Source: a virus. From it: DNA of 58,156 nucleotides. The notes below the pieces were generated by a model. The model ran no database searches. It worked only from the letters and a program-made list of their open reading frames with translations, and was not told where the DNA came from. Position 1 is the stretch's first letter. Each line of letters opens with the position of its first letter. Below, one piece after another: positions 48,086 to 56,146 of this stretch. The stretch lies in IMG/VR virus record IMGVR_UViG_3300021976_000015, positions 1 to 58,156 of that record; one strand, written 5' to 3'. The translations under genes were made by a program, and so were the position numbers.

Positions 48086-49686
48086 CAGATGAACTCCGCG
48101 TTCTTGAGGCCTCCGAGAAGGAGTGCAGGGTTGATCTCCAGAAGCTTGCCGGGGTCAAGCTTTGCCCTGCCGTTCGGAGGACGAGTCGGGTTGCTGACGT
48201 AGCCCCTGATCTTCGGGTAGGTCATGGCGTAGGTCATGAACTTCGACAACTTGTCGCGAGCACCGTCGAGGTGAGTGATCCGACCAGCAGGTGACTTCTT
48301 GTCCACGCCGTAGATGCCCTGGTATCCAGCGAGGTCCCAGTCGTAGCCCATCACGATCGTGGTCACTCCGAGACGGTGCAGAAGACGCACCTGGTTCTCG
48401 GAGATCGAGGAACCATAGGTCGCCAGACCCTGGTATCCCACGTGCCAACAAGCGATCGCGTCGAGAGCACCTTCACACAACACCACGGTGTGGCAGTCGA
48501 ACTCCGGGATCTTGCCGACCATCCAGGAACCGAAGAGATGTTCCTTGCGCGCGAAACGGAACGGGAGCTTGTACTTCTGCTCCGCATCGGGGTTGCCGTT
48601 CCTGATGTTCAGACCAAGAAGCTGACCATCGGTGTCCCTGATCGGGATGGAGTGCGTGTTGGTCCTGATCTCGTAACCGAGACCGAAGGTAGAGATCCAC
48701 TGCTCGGAGAAGTTCCTGGTGTTCATCCACCAGTCGGAGTGGTTCTTGTACCGGAGCAGTTCTGGTTCGGAGCCAAGTTCAAGCTTCGCGACAGAAGCCG
48801 GGAACGTAGTGACCCCGAAGTTCACGGTGTAGTCAAAGCCACTCTTGCCACCGGTCAAAAGTTCTCGCGCGCGAGTAGTAGTTCTACTTACTGACCTACT
48901 AGGGATCTTGAGTTCTTGATCTCGCTTTCGGGGAAGGACGGAACCTTCTTGGTTTCGGGCTGAAGTTCCTTCGCGTGCGCTTACGCGTGCACCCGCGCCT
49001 GCGTCCGTACGCGTACCCGTGCGCTCGCGCGCACGCGCGTACTTAACTTCTTTTTCTTTTTTATTTTCATGAGGTAGTTGGTAGAGGGAGAACTTCTCAT
49101 CTACGTCAACCCCAACGTCTTCCCTATTACTCAATGGCGATTTATCGCCGGGGAGTTGGGGGACAACGTCAGGGTCAACGTCATACCAACGAGTTGTATT
49201 TGAGTTGATCCCCGAGGTGATCCGGGACTGGCCACTTGTGGCCCATCCCTCTTCACTACTGGGGATTATAGTTATAGGACGCGCGCGAGAAATTTGCAAA
49301 TCTGCAGGTGAGAGGCCCTTTTCGCCATCCTCTGTGGTGGAAGATCGGTACCCAGAGACCTTCGCGAGCTGGACTGCCCGTACCCGGTGTCGTTCGTAGT
49401 TCTCCACCATGGATTCCACCTTGTTGATCATGGAAGGCAAACCCATGCGCGCGGTTCCCTTTCCTGTCATTCGATAGGAAAGGGAATCAGCATTCCCCGA
49501 TTCGTGGCATCCGTGGCACAGCCACAGTCCCGAGTCGGTATTGAAACGCAGTGACGGTGAAGAGTCGTCGTGGAAGGGGCAAACCGCATCAACCTCTGCC
49601 CCGGACACCCGAACGATGTCCAGGAGAGCTTCAGCAAGGTCCGCGTACTCGCCAGTGTTCGCGGCCGGGGTGTTGCGACGTGTCAT
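48085..49686 (-). CDS. DNA primase (zinc finger plus Toprim)
   Basis: 533 aa. CHC2-type zinc finger CPFHDDSSPSLRF (C36, H39) with LCHGCHESGN (C57, C60); Toprim domain VVLCEGALDAIA at about 400 and GYDWDLAGYQGI at about 443. Makes RNA primers for phage replication with the helicase just upstream. A linker at about 215-245 is Arg/Ala/Gly/Thr-rich and encoded by alternating GC dinucleotides. Internal DnaG RNA-polymerase motifs are not obvious. Confidence 0.88.
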   Translation of the reverse strand: MTRRNTPAANTGEYADLAEALLDIVRVSGAEVDAVCPFHDDSSPSLRFNTDSGLWLCHGCHESGNADSLSYRMTGKGTARMGLPSMINKVESMVENYERHRVRAVQLAKVSGYRSSTTEDGEKGLSPADLQISRARPITIIPSSEEGWATSGQSRITSGINSNTTRWYDVDPDVVPQLPGDKSPLSNREDVGVDVDEKFSLYQLPHENKKEKEVKYARARERTGTRTDAGAGARVSAREGTSARNQEGSVLPRKRDQELKIPSRSVSRTTTRARELLTGGKSGFDYTVNFGVTTFPASVAKLELGSEPELLRYKNHSDWWMNTRNFSEQWISTFGLGYEIRTNTHSIPIRDTDGQLLGLNIRNGNPDAEQKYKLPFRFARKEHLFGSWMVGKIPEFDCHTVVLCEGALDAIACWHVGYQGLATYGSSISENQVRLLHRLGVTTIVMGYDWDLAGYQGIYGVDKKSPAGRITHLDGARDKLSKFMTYAMTYPKIRGYVSNPTRPPNGRAKLDPGKLLEINPALLLGGLKNAEFI

Positions 49687-49735
49687 GTAGTGCCTCCAGA
49701 AAGGCGTCAGAGCGACGGAGACGGACGAACTTCGG

Positions 49736-50518
49736 TTACTGGCGCCTACGGTTGCGGTTGGCGTAGTCGATCAGCCTCTGGACCGTTGAGCGGTCAGGTG
49801 CCTCGGTGACATCGATGTGCATTACCACGTTTTGCTTGACGTCCTTCGGGGCCTCGGGAGTCTTGGTCGAAGGCGGAGGTTGCATCTTGTCCCTGATCCG
49901 CTCATGCTCTGTGTCTGCCAATCTGCTGTAGTAGTCGACCATCGCCGAGTCGGACATCGGGATGGTGACCCCGTAGTCGTAGGTGCTTTCTCGATCACCG
50001 ATCAATCGAAGTGAGTTCGTGTTGGTGGATGTGATGCCATTAGTCCACATCGGACCACTGGGACCGTTGGTCAGGGTGACAGGCCCTTTGCCCACGTAGT
50101 CCCTGTTGCTCGTATGGTCGCCGCCACTCGCACCCTGTTCCGCGACCCGGAGTGTCCGGATGCGCTTGACGTACTCCTCGCGAGCTTCCTCTTCCTTCTT
50201 CAGCAGTACTGCGAGCATGCCCTTGTACTGAGCGATGACGACCTCGTAGATGTGGGCCGTCTCGTCCTCGATCGAGATCTTCAGGTCAGCGGCGGTGTTG
50301 ACGTAGTCGTCGCAGGGCCAAGCCGCGCCCACACAGGTTCGGCACGTGACGATCCCCTTGCGTAGGAAGAGGTCGTCCACCGGGCGACTAGGTGCGTGGA
50401 CATGAGGGCGGTGATCTTCCAGGTGGTGCAACAGCGCACCGATGATCCGAGTTTCGCGAGTTGAGTCCGGCGGGATCTCGGACAGGATCTTCTCCAGCTT
50501 GGTGAGGTGTTCGCTCAC
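49736..50518 (-). CDS. Hypothetical replication-module protein
   Basis: 260 aa from the GTG at 50518, overlapping the helicase stop (GTGA); longer starts lie inside the helicase. CRTCVGAAWPC at about 57-67 is a small Cys motif seen in actinobacterial proteins, followed by a long charged helix. Could be a helicase loader or accessory given its place between helicase and primase, which is inference only. Confidence 0.65.
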   Translation of the reverse strand: MSEHLTKLEKILSEIPPDSTRETRIIGALLHHLEDHRPHVHAPSRPVDDLFLRKGIVTCRTCVGAAWPCDDYVNTAADLKISIEDETAHIYEVVIAQYKGMLAVLLKKEEEAREEYVKRIRTLRVAEQGASGGDHTSNRDYVGKGPVTLTNGPSGPMWTNGITSTNTNSLRLIGDRESTYDYGVTIPMSDSAMVDYYSRLADTEHERIRDKMQPPPSTKTPEAPKDVKQNVVMHIDVTEAPDRSTVQRLIDYANRNRRRQ

Positions 50519-51807
50519 TTCTCCTCCTCGTTCTTGTCCTTGTCCTGAAGCTCCTGCATACGTTCGTACGAGCACTCTTCGATCACACCGTCGCCAGGGC
50601 GGTAATCGACGTGCCACGAGAAGTTGCTCTGCCCGTGCCGGTTCTTGACCGAGCGCATGGTCACCGTGGACGGGGAGTTCTGCTTGATCATGATGATTTG
50701 GTCCGAGTCCTGGCCGATCTGGTCGGACTGAGCGATGGCCTCGGGACCGGCCATGGTGCGCGTGATGCCCTGCGCCCTGTTGAGCTGGGAGGCGATGATG
50801 AACGGGACGCGGTACTCCTCCCCCAGCACCTTGAACTCGGTGGAGATCGCGCCCACGGAGGCCGACGAGGAGTCCGCGTGCCGGTCCAGGAGCTGGACGT
50901 AGTCCACGAAGACCACGTCGGGTTGGCTACGTTCCACCGCGTTGCGGATGTCGCGCATCTGGATCTTTCCCCGCTTCTGGTCGATGACATTCAAGTGACC
51001 AGCGATGCACTTCGAGGTCAGACGCAAGAAGTCCTCGTACTCGTCTAGGTCTACAGAGGACCTACCAAGCATGAGAGCGGCGGAATCGAAGACGGTGCCA
51101 CCGATCAGCGGGGACAACAACGAGTGCACCCGCATCGCGACCTGGGACTTGCCCATCTCCAGGGAGAAGAACAGGACCTTGAAGTCCTTGCGGATTGCTT
51201 CCACCGCCCATTTGGTGAGCATCTGGGACTTGCCGTGACCGAGACGTGCCGCGACGGTGACCAGTTCACCTGGCTTAGCCCCACCGGTTCGCGCGTCGAA
51301 AGAGTCGAACCCCCATGCGATTCCAGCCGAACCCTGGGTGTCTACCCGGTTACGGATCTCGCGAACATCGGCCAGTACTTCTTCGTAGTCGGAAATGATG
51401 TTGTTGTCCTGGACGACGGTGATGCGGTTTCGCGCCTTGGAGAGAACTCCCGTGATGGTGCCGATCGCCGCGTCGATGTCGTCGTTCTTGATCTCCTCCA
51501 TGGAGTCACGGATCGCTTCCACCAAAGCGTTCTTGGTGTCGATGCGCTTGATCTCCTCCGCCAGGAAGGAGGTGTCGTCGGCGGTCTTGACAACCTGGAA
51601 GTCCTTGAAGCGCTGCCTGAAGGTGATGATCGAAGGTGACTTCTTGTGCCGGGTGTACATCCGCACGAGGAAGTTCCACTCACGGTCGAACGCGTTGAAC
51701 ATCTCGCTCTTCACACCAGCCGCGAGGGCGGTGTTCATGTCGCCGTTGACGATCACCGACGAGATCAGAAGCTGCTCGTACGACATGGCCTGGTTCTGGT
51801 CTGGCAT
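50515..51807 (-). CDS. dnaB: Replicative DNA helicase (DnaB type)
   Basis: 430 aa. N-terminal helical domain, then a RecA-type ATPase: Walker A AARLGHGKSQ (about 186-195), FFSLEMGKSQVAMRV (H1a), Walker B DVVFVDYVQLL (about 296-306), IIASQLNR and SDQIGQDSDQIIMI. Unwinds DNA at the phage fork. First gene of the leftward replication operon, transcribed from the control region at 51808-52516. Confidence 0.92.
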   Translation of the reverse strand: MPDQNQAMSYEQLLISSVIVNGDMNTALAAGVKSEMFNAFDREWNFLVRMYTRHKKSPSIITFRQRFKDFQVVKTADDTSFLAEEIKRIDTKNALVEAIRDSMEEIKNDDIDAAIGTITGVLSKARNRITVVQDNNIISDYEEVLADVREIRNRVDTQGSAGIAWGFDSFDARTGGAKPGELVTVAARLGHGKSQMLTKWAVEAIRKDFKVLFFSLEMGKSQVAMRVHSLLSPLIGGTVFDSAALMLGRSSVDLDEYEDFLRLTSKCIAGHLNVIDQKRGKIQMRDIRNAVERSQPDVVFVDYVQLLDRHADSSSASVGAISTEFKVLGEEYRVPFIIASQLNRAQGITRTMAGPEAIAQSDQIGQDSDQIIMIKQNSPSTVTMRSVKNRHGQSNFSWHVDYRPGDGVIEECSYERMQELQDKDKNEEEK

Positions 51808-52069
51808 ACGGTCGCCCTGCTTTCGGGTAGGCCGATAGCCGAGTGAGTAGCTCGGCTACACGTGGTGGTTTGCCGATCGGTGTGCTCCCTGGGGTGCACC
51901 ACGACCGAGTGAACGAACAGTACGACCCTCGGTCACCGTGGACCACCCCAACGCCCCAAATTGACGCTGACCTGGGGGAACGAGTCACCCACTCGGACCA
52001 AACGGACATCAGACGAATGGACACCCCCTGACCTGCCCAGAAGACGGAACAGACACGCCATGACATAGG

Positions 52070-52099
52070 TTGCCATGACCTGGGGTCACAGTGTAGAAC
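52070..52099 (+). promoter_or_regulatory. Rightward promoter candidate
   Basis: TTGCCA (52070-52075), an 18-nt spacer and TAGAAC (52094-52099), close to the sigma-70/HrdB-type consensus. Transcription would start near 52105 and pass through the boxA. Confidence 0.55.
52076..52088. promoter_or_regulatory. Operator-like palindrome in the promoter spacer
   Basis: TGACCTGGGGTCA is a 5-bp inverted repeat with a 3-nt centre, placed between the -35 and -10 elements. A CCATGAC direct repeat overlaps it (52058-52064, 52073-52079). A repressor bound here would block the promoter. Confidence 0.45.
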
Positions 52100-52160
52100 T
52101 AGGCCCTCGGTGCGACCGGGGAGGCCGGGGAACTGGCCGATCCGGGGTCTAGCACTTGGA

Positions 52161-52177
52161 CCTTGAGAACTCAACAG
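52161..52177 (+). promoter_or_regulatory. rRNA-type boxA antitermination element
   Basis: CCTTGAGAACTCAACAG matches, from memory, the boxA-type sequence of Streptomyces rRNA leaders, where NusB/NusE bind RNA and make transcription resist early termination. It lies about 60 nt after the predicted start of the rightward transcript. Confidence 0.6.
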
Positions 52178-52369
52178 ACGGAACGAGATCGGGGCTCAGC
52201 GCTCACGTCGTGATGACGTCATGGTCAAGCCGCCATGTGGTGCACCTACTGGTAGCAGCACCAACCGACCGATCTGACCCAACAGCGGAGTGTCACGCGC
52301 GAATGTGACCCGCACAGGGGGAGAAAGCCAAGAATTCGCGATGGAGAAAACAAGGCAAAGCAATTTACA

Positions 52370-52397
52370 TTGAACCGTCGTGCCCAATTCATATATC
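52370..52397 (+). promoter_or_regulatory. Second rightward promoter candidate
   Basis: TTGAAC (52370-52375), 16-nt spacer, TATATC (52392-52397), in the most AT-rich part of the region, about 115 nt before the first gene. Confidence 0.45.
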
Positions 52398-52516
52398 GGG
52401 ATTGGGTGCGGCGTTCGGTGTGAATACACCGAGTGGGGCAGTCGGCCAAGGAGAGAACGTTTAACCAACATCACTCGCTGATTGCCCTCCTAATTCTCAG
52501 ATGGAGGTGAAAGACA

Positions 52517-52765
52517 ATGGGACCAGAATTGGTAGAGGTCGTTGCACCGAAGTCCGTCGGTAATCCGACCGAGAAGTTCATGGTCGTAAGCAGCACCACC
52601 TACGACATGTTCGTGAACGGCGAGATGGACTTCTTCAGCGTGTGGTTCTGCTTTATCGATCAGAAGAACGCCGAGGACTTCGCGAGGGAGTTGAACTTCG
52701 AACTCCTGAAGGAATTCATCCAGGCCGGAGAAGGACCGAGCGCAGGCCTTTCTGTAGGTTTCTGA
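52517..52765 (+). CDS. Hypothetical protein, first of the rightward operon
   Basis: 82 aa; GATGGAGGTGAAAGACA before the ATG. FMVVSSTTYDMFVNGEMDFF, then DFARELNFELLKEFIQAGEG. Unknown family. A long 5' leader with boxA precedes it. Confidence 0.68.
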   Translation: MGPELVEVVAPKSVGNPTEKFMVVSSTTYDMFVNGEMDFFSVWFCFIDQKNAEDFARELNFELLKEFIQAGEGPSAGLSVGF

Positions 52766-52822
52766 ACGCACTGTCATCATCAACACGCCATTTGGCAATT
52801 CAAAAGCGACAAAGGAGTAGAA

Positions 52823-53608
52823 GTGGTTCGAACGACCCGAAAGGGTTTAGCCGTCCTGGCAGCGATCATCCTGATCCTCTCGGCGATCTTCCTGTTCGCG
52901 GGATCAGCGTCGGCGACAGATGAAGAGCCCACAGAGACCCCACCTGCACTCGTGTACGAGGTCACGCATTCAGCCGCGCTTGGCGAAGATTGCGGGACGG
53001 TGGTCATCACCGTCGTCAACGAAACCCCCTTCCCCTATGGGTGGGGATTCGCCGTGGGACCGAACGCAGGAGGTGCTGCTGGACTCCAGGGGCAGTTCGA
53101 GGTACCGGCAGGCGAGACAGCCGAACATGTGGTTCCCACTGCTGAGGACTCATTCGGCGGCGATGGGTTCGTGTCGTTCGGCCCGATCTATGGACCGGAG
53201 TTGGAGAAGCAGCCGCAGTGGAAGGCCATCGCCGTGATTACGGACTGTCTTCCTCCTGCCACCGAGGTTCCGACCGAAGATCCTCCCGCACCTTCAGATC
53301 CCCCTGTAGTCACCGTGGCGCCAACAAGTGTCGCGTCGGTGGATCTACTCAACTGTGCGGACTTCGGCACGCAGAAGGACGCTCAGGCCGTTCTCGACCA
53401 GGACCCAAGCGACCCCAACAAGCTCGACGGGAACAACGACGGTCTGGCGTGTAACGGGCGGTCCGGCGTGGACATGGTCAGCTCGACCAAGACTCTCGCG
53501 AACACCGGCACCGACACCGGGTTGCTCGTCGCGCTCGGTGCCGGTCTTCTGGTCGCGGGCGGTGGACTCCTCTTCCTAGTCCGGAAGAGCCGGGGAGCAC
53601 ACAAGTAA
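52823..53608 (+). CDS. Sortase-anchored surface protein with Excalibur domain
   Basis: 261 aa from GTG (AAAGGAGTAGAA site). Signal peptide at 1-32 (RKGLAVLAAIILILSAIFLF, then AGSASA); a beta domain (about 40-135); a Pro/Thr linker; an Excalibur calcium-binding motif at about 175-210 (NCADFG, DPSDPNKLDGNNDGLAC); and a C-terminal sorting signal LANTG (about 225-229), a hydrophobic span and RKSRGAHK. LAXTG is the class E sortase motif of Streptomyces. The product should be linked to the host cell wall. Confidence 0.85.
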   Translation: MVRTTRKGLAVLAAIILILSAIFLFAGSASATDEEPTETPPALVYEVTHSAALGEDCGTVVITVVNETPFPYGWGFAVGPNAGGAAGLQGQFEVPAGETAEHVVPTAEDSFGGDGFVSFGPIYGPELEKQPQWKAIAVITDCLPPATEVPTEDPPAPSDPPVVTVAPTSVASVDLLNCADFGTQKDAQAVLDQDPSDPNKLDGNNDGLACNGRSGVDMVSSTKTLANTGTDTGLLVALGAGLLVAGGGLLFLVRKSRGAHK

Positions 53609-53622
53609 GGAGGCGAACTTTC

Positions 53623-53655
53623 ATGGGTCACAAGCGTGGAGGCGGTCTCAACTAG
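53623..53655 (+). CDS. Possible 10-codon leader peptide
   Basis: AAGGAGGCGAACTTTC precedes ATG; the frame reads MGHKRGGGLN and stops 5 nt before the hairpin at 53661. A strong ribosome binding site for such a short frame suggests attenuation or a remnant. Confidence 0.3.
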   Translation: MGHKRGGGLN

Positions 53656-53660
53656 TAGTG

Positions 53661-53690
53661 AAGGGGCGCACCGAAAGATGTGCCCTTTCT
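53661..53690 (+). terminator. Terminator or attenuator hairpin
   Basis: AAGGGGCGCA (53661-53670) pairs with TGTGCCCTTT (53680-53688, with one bulge) and is followed by CTC. It separates the surface-protein gene from the small membrane genes. Confidence 0.55.
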
Positions 53691-53710
53691 CATCCCTGAA
53701 AGGAGAAAGG

Positions 53711-53998
53711 ATGTTCTGGAAAACAGCTCTAGTGGGCGGCGCGATCGTGGCCGTCTTCTTGTGGTTCGTGTACACGTTCGGCTTCGAAACGGTAGGCACG
53801 ATCTACCTCGGGTTGGCACTGACGGCGTTCTTTGTCTTCGCGATCCTCCTCTCCGTGTCGATGATCAATGAAGGTGCACCCGATGGCAGGGAGTTCTTGA
53901 CCACCCTGACCGCGATGTTCCTGAGCGCGATGTTCTGGCCGTTCATCATCTACACGTACCTCCAGACCATGTGGGCGGACCGGAAGGCCAAACGGTGA
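53711..53998 (+). CDS. Membrane protein
   Basis: 95 aa from the ATG at 53711 (AGGAGAAAGG site). Three spans: about 6-24 (LVGGAIVAVFLWFVYTFGF), 30-50 and 68-86. Charged C-terminus (WADRKAKR). May act in exclusion or membrane remodelling; unknown. GTGA overlap with the next gene. Confidence 0.7.
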   Translation: MFWKTALVGGAIVAVFLWFVYTFGFETVGTIYLGLALTAFFVFAILLSVSMINEGAPDGREFLTTLTAMFLSAMFWPFIIYTYLQTMWADRKAKR

Positions 53999-54147
53999 TC
54001 GAGTTCGACTGGGTGACTGCACTTCTGGTCATCGTGATCATGATGATCGGATTGTTCGCCGCTTACTTCCTCGGCTACATCAAGGGCCGCGAAGACACCT
54101 TCGAGATCGTGAACAAGATGGAGCGGGCGAAGAGAGGGTTGAAGTGA
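53995..54147 (+). CDS. Small single-span membrane protein
   Basis: 50 aa from GTG overlapping the previous stop. One span (ALLVIVIMMIGLFAAYFLGY), then a basic helix. GTGA overlap with the next gene also supports it. Confidence 0.62.
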   Translation: MIEFDWVTALLVIVIMMIGLFAAYFLGYIKGREDTFEIVNKMERAKRGLK

Positions 54148-54287
54148 GCGACAAGAACGAGGACGCGAAGAAGGCCTACCAAGAGATGAAGGAGGAACAG
54201 GCGAAACAGCAAGCTGAACAAGTCGCGCGACAGTCGCGAATGGATCAATACCTCGCACACCTACGAGATCACGGTGGAGGGAAGTAG
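54144..54287 (+). CDS. Small charged helical protein
   Basis: 47 aa from GTG overlapping the previous stop. Gln/Lys/Glu-rich coiled coil (YQEMKEEQAKQQAEQVARQ). Unknown. Confidence 0.58.
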   Translation: MSDKNEDAKKAYQEMKEEQAKQQAEQVARQSRMDQYLAHLRDHGGGK

Positions 54288-54289
54288 AT

Positions 54290-54478
54290 GTGGATAAGAG
54301 AGAACAGGCCAAGCAGATCTTGATCGGTCGGCTTCGCGCGTCGTACGTCGACGAATCCTGGGAGCTGGAGACCCTGGAGAAGGAGGCGGAGTGGATGCTC
54401 AAGATGATCGAGGAGACCTACTCCGCCGAGTACGTCGAAGCGACGTACGACGATTGGATCGCGAAAGAAGGGTCCTAG
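54290..54478 (+). CDS. Small acidic helical protein
   Basis: 62 aa from the GTG at 54290 (GGTGGAGGGAAG site). EQAKQILIGRLRASYVDESW and acidic helices. Unknown. Confidence 0.62.
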   Translation: MDKREQAKQILIGRLRASYVDESWELETLEKEAEWMLKMIEETYSAEYVEATYDDWIAKEGS

Positions 54479-54667
54479 ATGGCCGTACGCGCGTTCGTAG
54501 TCCAACCCGGTACGCGGGTGAACCCCACCGAGTTCTGGCGGGTGGTGGATTACGTGAACTTCGCGAAAGCGGGGCCGATCAAGGACTACCCAGTCGTCGG
54601 TGAGTTCACAACTTTCCAGGAAGCCGAGACGTTCGCGGCGGCGTATGAGAACGAAAAGCTCAGGTGA
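54479..54667 (+). CDS. Small hypothetical protein
   Basis: 62 aa; ATG directly follows the previous TAG. VRAFVVQPGTRVNPTEFWRV, TTFQEAETFAAAYENEK: a short alpha/beta protein. GTGA overlap with the next gene. Confidence 0.62.
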   Translation: MAVRAFVVQPGTRVNPTEFWRVVDYVNFAKAGPIKDYPVVGEFTTFQEAETFAAAYENEKLR

Positions 54668-54855
54668 CCAGTTGGATAAAGGCCCCGCCGGGATTCAAAA
54701 TAGACTTCCTCTACAAACCTGGCGGTCCACGGCGGTGTGGCACGGTCGCTCAACATTCACCGCATTCGTGGGCATTGCTTGCATTCAGATCGAATGAAAA
54801 ATCGACTGAGTACTGGTGTTTCGGTGGTGGAGAGAAGAAGTCCGATGGCCACTGA
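54664..54855 (+). CDS. Small hypothetical protein
   Basis: 63 aa from GTG. Begins VTSWIKAPPGFKIDFLYKPG; includes STEYWCFGGG. Unknown; frame support comes mainly from the 4-nt overlap. Confidence 0.5.
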   Translation: MTSWIKAPPGFKIDFLYKPGGPRRCGTVAQHSPHSWALLAFRSNEKSTEYWCFGGGEKKSDGH

Positions 54856-54906
54856 TCTTCGCGATGTTCGACTTGAAGTTGTGGAAGCCGAGGACGTCAG
54901 CGCGAG

Positions 54907-55143
54907 GTGGGCGTCTACTACACCAACTCTGACGACACCGTCGTGTACGGCAGAGGACGTGGCGCGATGTGGGAGGCAGTCCACGCTGCTCGGGATTACC
55001 CGAACCGAAAAAGCCTCATGGTGAGTTTCCGCAAGACGGTTATCTACTTCCATGGTCCCCATCACACGTTCGAAGATTGGGCGCCGCTCGGCACCACGAT
55101 CGTCATCAAAGGCAAAACCGGAATCAAACCCAGAAAGGAGTAG
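54907..55143 (+). CDS. Hypothetical protein
   Basis: 78 aa from GTG, the first start after an in-frame stop at 54874; ribosome binding site is weak. VGVYYTNSDDTVVYGRGRG, then MVSFRKTVIYFHGPHH. A frame starting at ATG 54846 reads protein-like for 20 codons before this one begins, so a frameshift or short overlapping leader gene is possible. Confidence 0.55.
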   Translation: MGVYYTNSDDTVVYGRGRGAMWEAVHAARDYPNRKSLMVSFRKTVIYFHGPHHTFEDWAPLGTTIVIKGKTGIKPRKE

Positions 55144-55145
55144 CC

Positions 55146-55394
55146 ATGCACACGAATGACCGGTTTTACGTGAAGGTCTATTTTGCAGACCACCGCATAA
55201 GACCGGTGAAGACAAGCGTCGGGACGAGAGAAGAAGCGATCGACCTGTACAAGGTCGGGACGTCGTTGAAGAACGTGAAGTCCGTCCTGATGTTCAAGGT
55301 CGGGAACGAGGCCGTCCCCCACGACATCATCGTGGAGTGGTGGACCCATCCCGACCACAAAGAAAACGACAAGCCAGAAACGGTGGCGCCATGA
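55146..55394 (+). CDS. Hypothetical protein
   Basis: 82 aa from the ATG at 55146 (AGAAAGGAGTAGCC site). MHTNDRFYVKVYFADHRIRP, TREEAIDLYKVGTS and a WWTHPDH end; alpha/beta. ATGATG overlap with the next gene. Confidence 0.68.
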   Translation: MHTNDRFYVKVYFADHRIRPVKTSVGTREEAIDLYKVGTSLKNVKSVLMFKVGNEAVPHDIIVEWWTHPDHKENDKPETVAP

Positions 55395-55537
55395 TGTGGA
55401 AGCAGCGAAGACGTAGGGCCAGCAAGCGCGATCCAGAACCACCGACCGAGGAACGGTCGGTACCCAGTGCTCGAATCGATCTCGATGACCTGATCGAGAA
55501 GATGCGAACCGATCTCAGTGAGGAGGACAAGGCATGA
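55391..55537 (+). CDS. Small basic/acidic bipartite protein
   Basis: 48 aa, ATG overlapping the previous TGA. Basic start (WKQRRRRASKRD), acidic helical end (DDLIEKMRTDLSEEDKA). May bind nucleic acid. Unknown. Confidence 0.58.
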   Translation: MMWKQRRRRASKRDPEPPTEERSVPSARIDLDDLIEKMRTDLSEEDKA

Positions 55538-56088
55538 CGAAGGCAGAAGTGATCACCGAGGCCGCTCCTCACTACGGGGAGGACTACGACAGCATGGTGG
55601 CGTCGTGGACGAACGAGGACACGATGAGCCAGATCTTCCATGCGATCCAGCAGGGGTATCTCGACAACAAGGCAGCGGACATCGTTCGCGCCCTGATGGA
55701 ACGCCGCGCACACCTGGCGGAGTTCGGCGTGGTCCCCGCATTGAAGACCATGAACAGGCCCACGCCCAAGGTCACGAACCCCACACCGAAGTTGGTCGCC
55801 GTCGACAGAATGACGTTGTCGAATGGCGACCCCAAGGCGTTCATCGAGTACAACAACATTTTCTACCTCAAGGCTGGCTTGATCGGCATGGAGTTCACCT
55901 TCGACGAGCGGCGGGCACGCACCGGTCTTGAGGGTGTTCGCGCACGAATCCAGGGCTGGAGCAAATCGGTCGCCACGGTGTACTTCCTGGACAGGCCGCA
56001 CAAGAAGGGTCCTGCACTGAATGCCTTCAACTCCAGGTCGACGATGTACATGAAGCACGAACTGGTCGCGCCCTACCTCTTCTCGTAA
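55534..56088 (+). CDS. Hypothetical protein
   Basis: 184 aa, overlapping the previous stop. Helical N-terminal half (MVASWTNEDTMSQIFHAIQQ), Pro/Thr linker (PTPKVTNPTPK), and a beta-rich C-terminal half (FIEYNNIFYLKAGLIGMEFT). Family not recognised. Precedes the MoxR-type ATPase. Confidence 0.7.
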   Translation: MTKAEVITEAAPHYGEDYDSMVASWTNEDTMSQIFHAIQQGYLDNKAADIVRALMERRAHLAEFGVVPALKTMNRPTPKVTNPTPKLVAVDRMTLSNGDPKAFIEYNNIFYLKAGLIGMEFTFDERRARTGLEGVRARIQGWSKSVATVYFLDRPHKKGPALNAFNSRSTMYMKHELVAPYLFS

Positions 56089-56146
56089 TTCCACAGCACA
56101 CAACCAAGAATCCAAACCCAAACCTAGATTGGCGGAGATCAACAAC

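Larger units (their letters stand above)
51808..52516. promoter_or_regulatory. Divergent control region between replication and rightward operons
   Basis: About 700 nt without a convincing gene. It holds two rightward promoter candidates, an operator-like palindrome, a boxA element, a TGACGTCA palindrome at 52214-52221 and an AT-rich patch at about 52340-52400. The leftward promoter for the helicase is not obvious. It is also a reasonable place for a replication origin, which is inference. Confidence 0.55.

Noticed and set aside
54737-55024. 95-aa ORF overlapping two small genes
   Set aside because: Only its middle 20 codons look real; it would overlap the better-supported frames at 54664 and 54907 almost entirely.
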